From DASRDU01 sp035560235 (GTDB lineage: Bacteria; Acidobacteriota; Blastocatellia; RBC074), in NCBI GenBank assembly GCA_035560235.1, contig DATMAG010000005.1, positions 1 to 20,560 of the forward strand: a stretch of 20,560 nucleotides of DNA. The letters run 5' to 3'. The translations under genes were made by a program, and so were the position numbers. The notes under the pieces are model-generated. The model ran no database searches, was not told where the DNA came from, and was given only the letters and a program-made list of their open reading frames with translations. Below are positions 1 to 7,073 of this stretch, piece after piece (position 1 is the first letter of the stretch; each line of letters opens with the position of its first letter).

Positions 1-3
1 GTA

Positions 4-1395
4 ATGGGAGTCTATTTTTCACCGCTCGAAATCGGTCGCCGCGCCCTGCGGGCCAGCCAGCTCGGCCTCACCGTGACCGGGCACAACATCGCCAACGTCA
101 ATACGCCGGGTTACACGCGGCAGACCGTCAGCCTTGCGCCCGCGCCGGGCGACAGCGCCAACCTGCGCCTGACCGGCAGCGGCGTCAACATTGAAGGCGT
201 CCGGTCAGCCCGCGATCAGTTCATTGATTCGAGATTGCAGAGTGAAACCGCGACCACCGGGCGGCTGACGGCGGAGCGCGATGCGCTTTACCCTGTGGAC
301 GGAGTCTTCAATGACACGGGCAGCAATGGCGGCATTCAGGCTTCGCTCAATAATTTTTTCGGCGCGTTCCGCGACCTTGAGGCCAGTCCCGGCTCGCAGC
401 CTTTGCGCAGCGTCGTCGCTGACAGGGCCAGAACACTGGCCGATGCGTTTCGCTCGACCCGGACGCAGCTCAGCGAAATTCGCCGCGACGCCGACCGAGC
501 CCTGCGCTCAACAGTTGATGAGGCCAACACGCTGGCCGAACGAATTGCCGGACTCAATGCCAGCATCGGGCAGGCCGAAGGCACCGGGGCGAACGCTTCC
601 GAACTGCGCGATCAGCGCACCGAAGCCGTGCGCCAGCTCGCGGAACTGACCGGCGCAAGAAGTTTCGAGAATCACGACGGTTCGCTGACCGTCACGCTCG
701 GTGATGGCCGCGCCGTCGTGACCGGCAATCAGGCTCATCGGCTCGAAGCCGTCAGCACGCCGCCCGACGGCCTGGCGCAGATCACCCTCGATGGTCAGGC
801 AGCGGTCATCAGTGACGGAAAGATTCGCGGCCTCGAGAGCGCGATCAGCGCCATCGGCGGGCAGATCGCCGCAGTTGATGATCTGGCTGCAGCGGTCGCC
901 GGGCGCGTCAACGCGCTGCATACCTCAGGCAGCGATCTGAATGGCAATCCGGGCACGGCGCTCTTTGTCGCCTCGTCCGGCGGCGCGATCAATGCCGCGA
1001 ACATTGATGTTTCAGCCGCCATCAGGGCCGATCCGAAACTCATCGTCGCAGCCGCGAGCGGCGCAGGCAGCGGTGATGCCACCGTTGCGCGCAGCATTGC
1101 GGGGCTGCTCTCTGATCCGTCATCAACCGCCGGAACGCGCAGCGGATCGTTCGCAGAAATTTACGCTTCAATCGTGAGAGATGCCGGAACCGGAGTCAGG
1201 AATGCCGAAGACGCGCTTGTGACGCAGCAGGCGATTCTGCAGCAGACTCAGGCGCAGCGCGATTCAGTCTCCGGCGTCTCGCTCGATGAAGAGGCCGTCG
1301 CTCTGTTGCAGTATCAGCGGTCATACGAGGCCGCCGCGAAATTTCTCAGGATCGCCGACGAGATGACCCAGACCATCCTCTCGCTCGGACAATAA
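4..1395 (+). CDS. flgK: Flagellar hook-associated protein 1 (FlgK)
   Basis: This is the first hook-filament junction protein, exported through the flagellar type III system and placed between hook and FlgL. The N-terminal rod/hook helix is typical, with NIANVNTPGYTRQ at residues 28-40. The C-terminal signature LLQYQRSYEAAAKFL lies about 25 residues from the end. At 463 residues it is shorter than the roughly 550-residue enterobacterial protein, so the variable central domain is reduced. The ATG lies only three bases into the window, so its ribosome binding site is not visible. flgL follows after an 86-bp gap filled by a heptamer hairpin. Function is certain from the two conserved ends; only the start depends on the missing upstream sequence. 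Confidence 0.96.
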   Translation: MGVYFSPLEIGRRALRASQLGLTVTGHNIANVNTPGYTRQTVSLAPAPGDSANLRLTGSGVNIEGVRSARDQFIDSRLQSETATTGRLTAERDALYPVDGVFNDTGSNGGIQASLNNFFGAFRDLEASPGSQPLRSVVADRARTLADAFRSTRTQLSEIRRDADRALRSTVDEANTLAERIAGLNASIGQAEGTGANASELRDQRTEAVRQLAELTGARSFENHDGSLTVTLGDGRAVVTGNQAHRLEAVSTPPDGLAQITLDGQAAVISDGKIRGLESAISAIGGQIAAVDDLAAAVAGRVNALHTSGSDLNGNPGTALFVASSGGAINAANIDVSAAIRADPKLIVAAASGAGSGDATVARSIAGLLSDPSSTAGTRSGSFAEIYASIVRDAGTGVRNAEDALVTQQAILQQTQAQRDSVSGVSLDEEAVALLQYQRSYEAAAKFLRIADEMTQTILSLGQ

Positions 1396-1398
1396 AAC

Positions 1399-1475
1399 AG
1401 TGGTCAGTGGTCAGTGGTTAGTGGTCAGTAGTCAGTCTCCGACCACCAACCACTGACCACTGACCACTAACCATT
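1399..1475. repeat. Heptamer-repeat hairpin A between flgK and flgL
   Basis: The left half is five tandem seven-base units close to AGTGGTC. The right half is five units close to GACCACT, the reverse complement. They are separated by exactly one seven-base unit, giving 77 bp or 11 heptads. The RNA or single-stranded DNA would fold into a long hairpin with a few mismatches. The element fills nearly all of the gap between the flgK stop and the flgL start and leaves no clear Shine-Dalgarno for flgL. Its function is unknown. It resembles in style the short tandem heptanucleotide repeats known from cyanobacteria. Confidence 0.85.
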
Positions 1476-1481
1476 GCTCTT

Positions 1482-2387
1482 ATGCCGTTTCGTGTTTCAG
1501 ACAGTCCGAACAGCAATCATCTGGTGTCGCAGCTTGCTGCGGCCCGGCAGCGGATGAAAGTGGCGCAGGAGCGCATTGCGAGCGGCAGCCGCATCAACCG
1601 GCCTTCGGATGATCCGCTCGGCGCTGAGACTGTGATCCGGCTGCGCACGTCGCAGGCTGAGATCGAGCAGTTCCGGCGCAATGCCGGGGCGGCGGATGAT
1701 GCGCTGAAGGCGGCTGACACGGCGCTCGACGATTATCAGCAGGCCCTTGACCGCGCGCGCACACTGCTCGCTCAGGGCGCGAGCGATACGGCGACGCCGG
1801 AAACGCGGCAGAATCTGGCGATCGAACTTGACGGACTTCGCCAGCAGATCAGGGCGCTCGCCAACACGCGCCACAACGATCAGTTTCTGTTCGGCGGCAC
1901 CCGCCAGAGCGTGCCGCCATTCGATCAGAATTACGTGCAGGCGACACCGGCTGCAGCGTCACCGCTCCTGCAGATCGAACCGGCGGCTGATCCGATTGCG
2001 GTCGGGGTGACGGCTGAAACGGCCTTTGCCGATGCGAATGGCAGCGTTCTCGATGCGCTGCAGTCAGCAATCGCGGCGCTGCGCGGGACGGGCGACGCGG
2101 CGGCTGACAAGGCTGCGTTGTTGGGCGGCCTTGATCGCCTGAAGACGCTTTCTGATCAGGCAGGCGTGGCCAGAACAAGGATTGGCGCGAGTCTTTCACA
2201 CGTTGAAGCAGTCACTGACCGGCTGGGCGAAATCAATCTTGAGCGGCAGGCTTCGATTGAACGCGTCTCGGCGGCTGACCTGGCTGAATCGGCTCTCGCG
2301 CTCAGCGATGCGCAGCGCGAAGTGGAAGCGATTCTGCAGGCCAACAATCCGAACCGCCGCCGCACGCTGCTTGATTTTCTCGGATGA
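1482..2387 (+). CDS. flgL: Flagellar hook-associated protein 3 (FlgL)
   Basis: This is the second junction protein between hook and filament, homologous to flagellin at both ends. The 301-residue length is normal. The N-terminal part has the flagellin-like RIASGSRINRPSDDP motif at about residues 31-45, followed by the DALKAADTALDDYQQALDRA heptad helix. The C-terminal helix has the flagellin-like ADLAESALALSDAQREVEAI segment. The ATG at 1482 follows directly on repeat hairpin A with no good Shine-Dalgarno, so translation may depend on coupling to flgK or on the structure. It is followed by fliW after a second inverted-repeat gap. Confidence 0.96.
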   Translation: MPFRVSDSPNSNHLVSQLAAARQRMKVAQERIASGSRINRPSDDPLGAETVIRLRTSQAEIEQFRRNAGAADDALKAADTALDDYQQALDRARTLLAQGASDTATPETRQNLAIELDGLRQQIRALANTRHNDQFLFGGTRQSVPPFDQNYVQATPAAASPLLQIEPAADPIAVGVTAETAFADANGSVLDALQSAIAALRGTGDAAADKAALLGGLDRLKTLSDQAGVARTRIGASLSHVEAVTDRLGEINLERQASIERVSAADLAESALALSDAQREVEAILQANNPNRRRTLLDFLG

Positions 2388-2411
2388 ATTGAAATGTGGA
2401 AGCATTCTTCC

Positions 2412-2500
2412 TTCTCCATTCTCAATTTTCCATTGTTCGCAGTGACTGGTGAGACAGCCATTCTGCAACGAATGGAGCAGGCAGAATTGAGAATGGAGAA
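2412..2500. repeat. Heptamer-period inverted repeat B between flgL and fliW
   Basis: A perfect 16-base inverted repeat has one arm at 2412-2427 and the other at 2485-2500, each built from seven-base units of the CTCCATT / CTCAATT type. The left side continues with another unit (TTCCATT) and the right side repeats AATTGAG once more. About 57 bases separate the arms. The tract is AT-rich against GC-rich neighbours and lies wholly in the 156-bp flgL-fliW gap. It shares the seven-base periodicity and inverted symmetry of repeat A but a different unit sequence. Confidence 0.75.
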
Positions 2501-2543
2501 TTGAGCAGGCTGATTACTGTGCCCCGGTCAGCGCGATCACAAT

Positions 2544-2975
2544 ATGCCGATACTGAACGTTGAAGGAACGGAACTGGAATATGGCGAGGCTGACATCATC
2601 ACCTTCGCTGAAGGGTTGATCGGGCTGCCGCACCTGCGGCGCATGGTGCTCGTCAACCGGGCTGATGCCGAGCCGTTTCTCTGGCTGGCTGCGGTGGATG
2701 AGCATGAGACGGCTTTTCTGGTGATTGATCCGCGCCTCTGGACGCCGGGTTATCAGCCCGCGCTGCCGGAATCGCTGAAGCAGTTGTCCGGCGCGGCAGA
2801 TGAAACGCTGGTAGTGCTGGCCATCGTGACCATCGCGGCAGACTGGGCTGCTTCAACCATCAACCTGCGAGCGCCGATTGTTATTTCTCCCGCCACGATG
2901 CAGGGCGCGCAGGTGATCCTGACCGAGAGCGCATACAAACACAACGAACCTCTGCCCCAGGCTCAGGCTGCCTGA
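2544..2975 (+). CDS. fliW: Flagellar assembly factor FliW
   Basis: FliW binds free flagellin and also antagonises CsrA, so that flagellin translation is released only while flagellin is being exported. The 143-residue length fits the family, and the characteristic FAEGLIGLPHLRRMVLV and APIVISPATMQGAQVIL segments are present at about residues 21-37 and 110-126. The ATG at 2544 gives the usual short N-terminal strand before the GLIG motif; no strong Shine-Dalgarno is seen. csrA begins 21 bp after the stop, the same gene pair as in Bacillus and many other phyla. The flagellin gene they probably control lies 2 kb downstream and carries matching leader structures. Confidence 0.96.
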   Translation: MPILNVEGTELEYGEADIITFAEGLIGLPHLRRMVLVNRADAEPFLWLAAVDEHETAFLVIDPRLWTPGYQPALPESLKQLSGAADETLVVLAIVTIAADWAASTINLRAPIVISPATMQGAQVILTESAYKHNEPLPQAQAA

Positions 2976-2996
2976 CGGGCAGCCTGATGACGAACG

Positions 2997-3239
2997 ATGC
3001 TTGTCCTGAAACGCGAAATCGGAGAGAGACTGGTGATCGGCAACGGGATCATCATCGAAGTGCTTTCTGTCAGCGGCGACAGTGTGCGGCTCGGCATCAC
3101 CGCGCCGAAAGAGACTTCGGTTCACCGCTTCGAGGTCTACGCCGAAATTCAGCAGGCCAATCAGACCGCCTCAAATCATTCCAACTCAGCCCCCGATGCT
3201 GCCGTCAGAGACCTGGCAGCAAGATTGAGAAAAGGATAG
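2997..3239 (+). CDS. csrA: Carbon storage regulator / translational repressor CsrA
   Basis: CsrA is a dimeric RNA-binding protein that recognises GGA motifs in hairpin loops and blocks translation. The 80-residue product aligns with the family along its first 60 residues: the MLVLKREIGERLVIG start with RNA-contacting Leu4 and Arg6, GDSVRLGITAPKE in the middle, and SVHRFEVY containing the conserved Arg44. The last 20 or so residues are a low-conservation tail. The ATG at 2997 is certain because the family begins exactly there. With fliW upstream, the expected main target is flagellin mRNA; candidate sites are at 4968-5007. Confidence 0.97.
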   Translation: MLVLKREIGERLVIGNGIIIEVLSVSGDSVRLGITAPKETSVHRFEVYAEIQQANQTASNHSNSAPDAAVRDLAARLRKG

Positions 3240-3240
3240 T

Positions 3241-3335
3241 CAGTTGTCCATTGTCAGTTGTCCGCTGTCCGTTGTCGGCGTCAGATGATCCGCACTGCTG
3301 ACATAAACAACTGACCACTGACCACTGACCACTGC
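3241..3335. repeat. Heptamer-period inverted repeat C between csrA and motA
   Basis: The gap after csrA starts with about five seven-base units of the CAGTTGT / CCGTTGT type (3241-3280) and ends with four units of the opposite orientation (CTGACCA, 3306-3335). The right arm shares its unit with repeat A (TGACCAC); the left arm is a diverged complement, so the hairpin is imperfect. The element ends four bases before the motA start codon and again takes the place of a recognisable ribosome binding site. No coding role is likely: the long minus-strand reading frame through it is antisense to motA. Confidence 0.7.
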
Positions 3336-3338
3336 TTT

Positions 3339-4130
3339 ATGAAACGTCCGGACATTACAGTTCCTCTGGGCCTGCTTATCGGCCTGCTGACAATCGGAGC
3401 GGGCGCGATGCTGGAAGGCATCAGGCTCGGTTTTTTGTGGCAGCCGACGGCGGCGCTCGTGGTCATCGGCGGAACTCTGGGCGCAATCATCATCCGGCGC
3501 GGCGTGGCGGGCGTGCTCGGGTCGCTGGGCGCTGCCTGGGGACTGTTCTTTCACGACAGCGCTGACGAGGCCGAAGCGGCGCTTGCCAGGCTGGTCTGGC
3601 TGGCGCGGCTCGCAAAGCGCGAGGGTGTGAAGGCGCTCGAAGCGCACGCCGCAAATCAGCGCGATCCGATGATGGTGCAGGCGCTGCTGCTGACTTCGCA
3701 GTACGCTGAACCGGCGATTGTGCGCCGACAGCTCAGCCGCATTCTCGAATATGAAGACGAACGCGGGCTGCGCGACGTGGCCACGCTTGAAGCCGCCGGT
3801 GGCTTTGCGCCGACCTTCGGCATTCTCGGCGCGGTGCTGGGACTGATTCAGGTGCTGCGCGCGCTGGCGGAACCGAACGCGCTCGGAGCGGGCATTGCGA
3901 CCGCGTTTGTGGCGACGATTTACGGCGTGGGCGTGGCGAACCTGCTGCTCTTTCCGCTGGCGGCGCGATTGCGCGAGCGGCACGAGGCGCGGATGCGGCA
4001 TCGCGCGGCGCTCGTTGACGGGCTGGTGGCGCTCGCCGCGCACGAAGGGCCGGGCACGATTGCACAGCGTTATGCGGCTGTCTCAGGTTTTGACGAACAG
4101 CGCAAAGTGGTGAAAGTGAAGGTGGCCTGA
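3339..4130 (+). CDS. motA: Flagellar motor stator protein MotA
   Basis: MotA is the inner-membrane stator subunit that couples ion flow to torque on FliG. The 263-residue protein shows four hydrophobic segments, roughly residues 7-27, 35-55, 148-170 and 180-205. The conserved proline-containing stretch GGFAPTFGILGAVLGLI precedes the last pair, and a second conserved proline lies in LLLFPLAARL. The long cytoplasmic loop with charged residues lies between segments two and three, as expected. The stop codon overlaps the motB start as ATGA at 4128-4132, a standard sign of translational coupling. Whether the pair uses protons or sodium cannot be decided from sequence. Confidence 0.95.
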   Translation: MKRPDITVPLGLLIGLLTIGAGAMLEGIRLGFLWQPTAALVVIGGTLGAIIIRRGVAGVLGSLGAAWGLFFHDSADEAEAALARLVWLARLAKREGVKALEAHAANQRDPMMVQALLLTSQYAEPAIVRRQLSRILEYEDERGLRDVATLEAAGGFAPTFGILGAVLGLIQVLRALAEPNALGAGIATAFVATIYGVGVANLLLFPLAARLRERHEARMRHRAALVDGLVALAAHEGPGTIAQRYAAVSGFDEQRKVVKVKVA

Positions 4131-4843
4131 TGAAGCAGGATTATTCATTCGCGCGGCGCAGAAGAGGTGACACATCCGAAAGCGAACATCGCGACCGCTG
4201 GCTGATTTCATACGCTGATCTGGTGACGCTGCTCTTTGCGCTCTTCGTCGTGCTCTATGCCGCTGCCGACAAGGATCGCGCGCGGGCAGTGGCCGAAGCC
4301 GTCAGCCGTCAGACCGGCTCGCCCGTGCAGCCTGAAGGCGGACTCGGCGTGCTGCCGGGCGGCAATACGATTGGCAGCGCGCAGGCCGCAATTGACCGGG
4401 CTTTTGCGAGCAGTCCGACGCTGCGGGCGCGGGCGCGGGTCACAAGAACCGGCAACGGCCTGGTGATTTCGCTGGCCGAAGCCGGATTCTTTGCGCCTGG
4501 CGAAGCCACCGTGCGCGACGATGCGCGGGCACTGGTTGATCAACTCGCTGATGCGATTCGCGAGGCCGACCGGGCGGGCGGCGCGGCTGCAGCGCTGCGG
4601 GTCGAAGGGCATACCGATTCAACGCCGATCTCCACTCCGCGTTTCCCGTCAAACTGGGAACTCTCATCGGCCCGCGCTTCGTCGGTGCTGGCGCAACTGA
4701 TCGCGCGCGGCGTGGCACCGTCGCGGCTGTCGCTGGCGGGTTATGCGGGCGAACGTCCGGTGGCTGACAACGCCACGCCTGAAGGCCGCGCCCTCAATCG
4801 TCGTGTGGATCTGGTGATTCTCAATCCGCAGGCGGCGCGCTGA
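4130..4843 (+). CDS. motB: Flagellar motor stator protein MotB
   Basis: MotB is the stator subunit that carries the ion and anchors the complex to peptidoglycan. The single N-terminal membrane segment holds the essential aspartate, Asp30, in SYADLVTLLFALFVVLYA. A periplasmic plug/linker follows. The C-terminal OmpA-like domain has GHTDSTPI at about 160, SNWELSSARA and GRALNRRVDLVIL near the end, all typical for peptidoglycan binding. The total of 237 residues is at the short end of the usual range. The start codon overlaps the motA stop. Confidence 0.96.
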   Translation: MKQDYSFARRRRGDTSESEHRDRWLISYADLVTLLFALFVVLYAAADKDRARAVAEAVSRQTGSPVQPEGGLGVLPGGNTIGSAQAAIDRAFASSPTLRARARVTRTGNGLVISLAEAGFFAPGEATVRDDARALVDQLADAIREADRAGGAAAALRVEGHTDSTPISTPRFPSNWELSSARASSVLAQLIARGVAPSRLSLAGYAGERPVADNATPEGRALNRRVDLVILNPQAAR

Positions 4844-4854
4844 TCGGTCAGTCT

Positions 4855-4872
4855 GATTGCCTGCAATCTTTT
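4855..4872 (+). terminator. Weak terminator-like hairpin after motB
   Basis: GATTG (4855-4859) pairs with CAATC (4864-4868) around a four-base loop and is followed by four T residues. The stem is short, so termination would be partial. Its position 11 bp past motB and just before the flagellin sigma-28 promoter makes it a reasonable boundary between the two transcription units. Confidence 0.35.
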
Positions 4873-4885
4873 CCGGCGTGAAGGC

Positions 4886-4913
4886 TAAAGTTCCAGGGCG
4901 GCTGGTTCGATAA
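4886..4913 (+). promoter_or_regulatory. Sigma-28 (FliA) type promoter of the flagellin gene
   Basis: TAAAGTTC at 4886-4893 matches the -35 consensus TAAAGTTT, and TTCGATAA at 4906-4913 matches the -10 consensus GCCGATAA in six of eight positions. Sixteen bases separate TAAA from the -10 box, one more than the enteric optimum. Transcription would begin near 4920, leaving a leader of about 90 bases before the flagellin ATG. Promoters of this kind are normal for flagellin. Confidence 0.8.
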
Positions 4914-4967
4914 GGAGGCTGACACGAGACGCAGCGCGCGTTTCGGAATGAAATGAAATACTGCCGA

Positions 4968-5007
4968 GGCACGGACGCCAGAGCATTTACAGTTCACGGA
5001 GGAACGT
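4968..5007 (+). promoter_or_regulatory. Probable CsrA operator in the flagellin mRNA leader
   Basis: Two hairpins present GGA in a six-base loop, the preferred CsrA target. The first has stem GGC/GCC (4968-4970 with 4977-4979) and loop ACGGAC. The second has stem GTTC/GAAC (4992-4995 with 5002-5005) and loop ACGGAG, extendable by two more pairs past a bulged A. The second loop and its 3' stem are the Shine-Dalgarno (GGAGGA, 4998-5003) of the flagellin gene. The two GGA cores are 25 bases apart, suitable for bridging by one CsrA dimer. csrA and fliW lie 2 kb upstream. Confidence 0.65.
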
Positions 5008-5008
5008 C

Positions 5009-6544
5009 ATGCCAACTTCACTTCTCAACAATCTGACCTCACTGTCAGCGCAGTCATCTCTGGCTGCTTCCAGTGCAAATCTCAACCGGACCGTGCAGCG
5101 CCTGTCATCAGGTCTGCGCATCAACAGCTCGGGCGACGATGCCGCCGGGCTGGCGATTGCCAACAAGTACCGCAGCGACATTGCCGTGCTCAATCAGGGG
5201 ATTCGCAATGCCAACGACGGACAGTCAACGCTGCAGATCATTGATGGCGGTCTGAACACGATTTCAAACCTGCTCGATCGCGCTGCGACGCTGGCTTCAC
5301 AGTCGGCTTCGGACACCTTCAACGGCAACCGCGACACCCTGCAGCAGGAATTCAGCAACGTGCTGAGTGAAATCACCCGCCAGGCGCAGAACATCGGGCT
5401 CGTGCAGAACGGCGTCAACAACAAGACGCTGACGACTGTCATCGGCGGCGGCAGCGATGCGTTTGCGCTCTCGGGCACGAACAACGGCATTCAGATTGAT
5501 CTCTCGGGCGCGGCCAACCGCGTGGATGCCGTCAGTCTGGGGCTGAGCAACCTGAACATCGCCTCGCTCGGCAAGGTGACTGCTTCGGGCGGCGTTGATT
5601 TCCGCGACACCTCAAAAACGCTGACGGCGGCTGAAACGCTGACCTTCAAGACGCTTCAGTCAGACGGCACGTTCGGCACCGCGTTCACCGTGACGATTGC
5701 TGCCGGAGCGACGACGACCGCCGCGCTCAGCACACTCAACAGCGACACCAACCTCAAGGCTGCCGGCATCACGGCTTCGGTCAATGCGCAGACCGGGGCG
5801 CTCGAATTCAAGGGCTCCTCACTTTTCACGGTTTCTTCCGATACTGCCGCTTCGAGCGTGCAGACCGGCATCAGCACCGCCGCCAATGACATTCAGTTTT
5901 CTTCCAATGCAAACAACGTGTCATTGCAGGCGACTGCCAGTTCCAGCACGCGTGCGCAGACCTTCACCTTCAACGTCAACGGTCAGACGATTGACCTGAC
6001 GATCTCGAACACATCCAATCAGACGGCGGCGCAGAACGCTGCCGCGTTGAAGACAGCCATCAATAACAACCAGAAACTGCGCGATGCGGGCATCGTCGCG
6101 ATTGACACCAACACGACCGCAACCGATACGATCAGGATCATCTCGGCGAAGAGCAATTTCACTTACAGCATCGGCACGGCTTCGGGCAGCGGCTCAGGCA
6201 ATCTCTTCGGCGCAGCGACGACTTCGGCGCAGAGCGCGACGGCGGCGACCACGACCGGTTCAGCCGGCGCCAAGGATGCGCTTGATTCGCTCAAGACCGC
6301 GATCAGCAATCTTGGCAAGGTGCAGGGCACGGTCGGTTCCGGGCAGAACCGGCTGGCGCAGGCGATTGATCTGGCGACTTCGCAGGTGACCAACTTCCAG
6401 GCCGCCGAATCGCGGATTCGCGACGCGGACGTCACCGCCGAGGCTTCCAACCTCTCACGTCTGAGTGTGCTGCAGCAGGCCGGTGTGGCCGCGCTGGCTC
6501 AGGCCAATCAGGCCTCACAGGCTGTGCTGTCACTGCTCCGGTAA
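5009..6544 (+). CDS. fliC: Flagellin (FliC/Hag)
   Basis: This is the filament subunit, 511 residues. The N-terminal D0/D1 region is highly typical: LNRTVQRLSSGLRINSSGDDAAG at about residues 25-47 (shown here as one motif read in two parts, LNRTVQRLSSGL and RINSSGDDAAG), then ANDGQSTLQIIDGGLNTI. The C-terminal D1/D0 helices end in SVLQQAGVAALAQANQASQ, the part normally bound by FliS and FliW. The central region, about residues 150-400, is Ser/Thr/Ala-rich and contains repeats resembling flagellin hook IN motifs, which probably form the surface-exposed D2/D3 domains. The start is fixed by GGAGGA five bases upstream. A strong hairpin follows the stop. Confidence 0.97.
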   Translation: MPTSLLNNLTSLSAQSSLAASSANLNRTVQRLSSGLRINSSGDDAAGLAIANKYRSDIAVLNQGIRNANDGQSTLQIIDGGLNTISNLLDRAATLASQSASDTFNGNRDTLQQEFSNVLSEITRQAQNIGLVQNGVNNKTLTTVIGGGSDAFALSGTNNGIQIDLSGAANRVDAVSLGLSNLNIASLGKVTASGGVDFRDTSKTLTAAETLTFKTLQSDGTFGTAFTVTIAAGATTTAALSTLNSDTNLKAAGITASVNAQTGALEFKGSSLFTVSSDTAASSVQTGISTAANDIQFSSNANNVSLQATASSSTRAQTFTFNVNGQTIDLTISNTSNQTAAQNAAALKTAINNNQKLRDAGIVAIDTNTTATDTIRIISAKSNFTYSIGTASGSGSGNLFGAATTSAQSATAATTTGSAGAKDALDSLKTAISNLGKVQGTVGSGQNRLAQAIDLATSQVTNFQAAESRIRDADVTAEASNLSRLSVLQQAGVAALAQANQASQAVLSLLR

Positions 6545-6584
6545 TCTGACGCGGCGAAAACGACGGACTCACAGACAGACCAGA

Positions 6585-6627
6585 CCTCGGGCGAGCCTTC
6601 AACCGGAGGCTCGCCCTGAGGTGTTTG
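6585..6627 (+). terminator. Strong hairpin after flagellin
   Basis: GGGCGAGCC (6589-6597) and GGCTCGCCC (6608-6616) form a perfect nine-base stem. Past a single bulged T, CCTC and GAGG extend it by four pairs; the loop is ten bases. Only a short T-containing run (TGTTTGG) follows, so it may act as an attenuator and mRNA 3'-end stabiliser rather than a full terminator. It would separate abundant flagellin mRNA from the flaG-fliD message. Confidence 0.7.
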
Positions 6628-6654
6628 GAGTCGTTCTCAGACGTTGGAGGCATT

Positions 6655-7047
6655 ATGCGGATCGAAACCATATCAAGCGCCATCAACGGCCCCCCGAGCG
6701 GCATCACTGTCAGCCGCGTTGAAGCCGTGTCGCCTGTAACGCCGGAGCAGAGCCTGGCCTCTGCCGAAGCAAACAGACAGCACGCCACCACCGCGCCGGA
6801 CGCAATCACCTTTCCACCAAAAAGCAATGAAGAGATCGAGGCTGCCGTGCGCGCCATTGGCGAGGCCGTCAGCGAATCGAACATCGCGCTGAAATTCAGC
6901 CGCGACGATGACACGGGCGCGATTGTCATCGAACTGATTGACCAGAACACCGGCGAGCCGGTGCGCCAGATTCCGTCGGAAGCCTCGCTGAAACTGGCCG
7001 CCGCGCTCGGCAAACTGCAGGGCAACATCATCAACCATCAGGCCTGA
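6655..7047 (+). CDS. flaG: FlaG family flagellar protein
   Basis: FlaG is a small protein of uncertain role that affects filament length and is usually found between flagellin and fliD, as here. The conserved C-terminal half has ALKFSRDDDTGAIVIELIDQ followed by TGEPVRQIPSEASLKLAAAL, the family signature. The N-terminal half is unconserved. I choose the ATG at 6655 because GGAGG lies four bases before it; an upstream in-frame TTG at 6625 would overlap the terminator hairpin and has no ribosome binding site. The product is 130 residues. fliD begins 26 bp downstream. Confidence 0.9.
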   Translation: MRIETISSAINGPPSGITVSRVEAVSPVTPEQSLASAEANRQHATTAPDAITFPPKSNEEIEAAVRAIGEAVSESNIALKFSRDDDTGAIVIELIDQNTGEPVRQIPSEASLKLAAALGKLQGNIINHQA

Positions 7048-7073
7048 CGAGCGCCTGACCGGAGGTAAGAGGA

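Noticed and set aside
1399..1475. CRISPR-like array
   Set aside because: The repeats are seven bases, contiguous and without unique spacers; no cas genes are present.
3240..4043. Long open frame on the minus strand (267 codons)
   Set aside because: It is antisense to motA, runs through repeat C and its Arg/His/Gln-rich translation looks like a GC-rich shadow frame.
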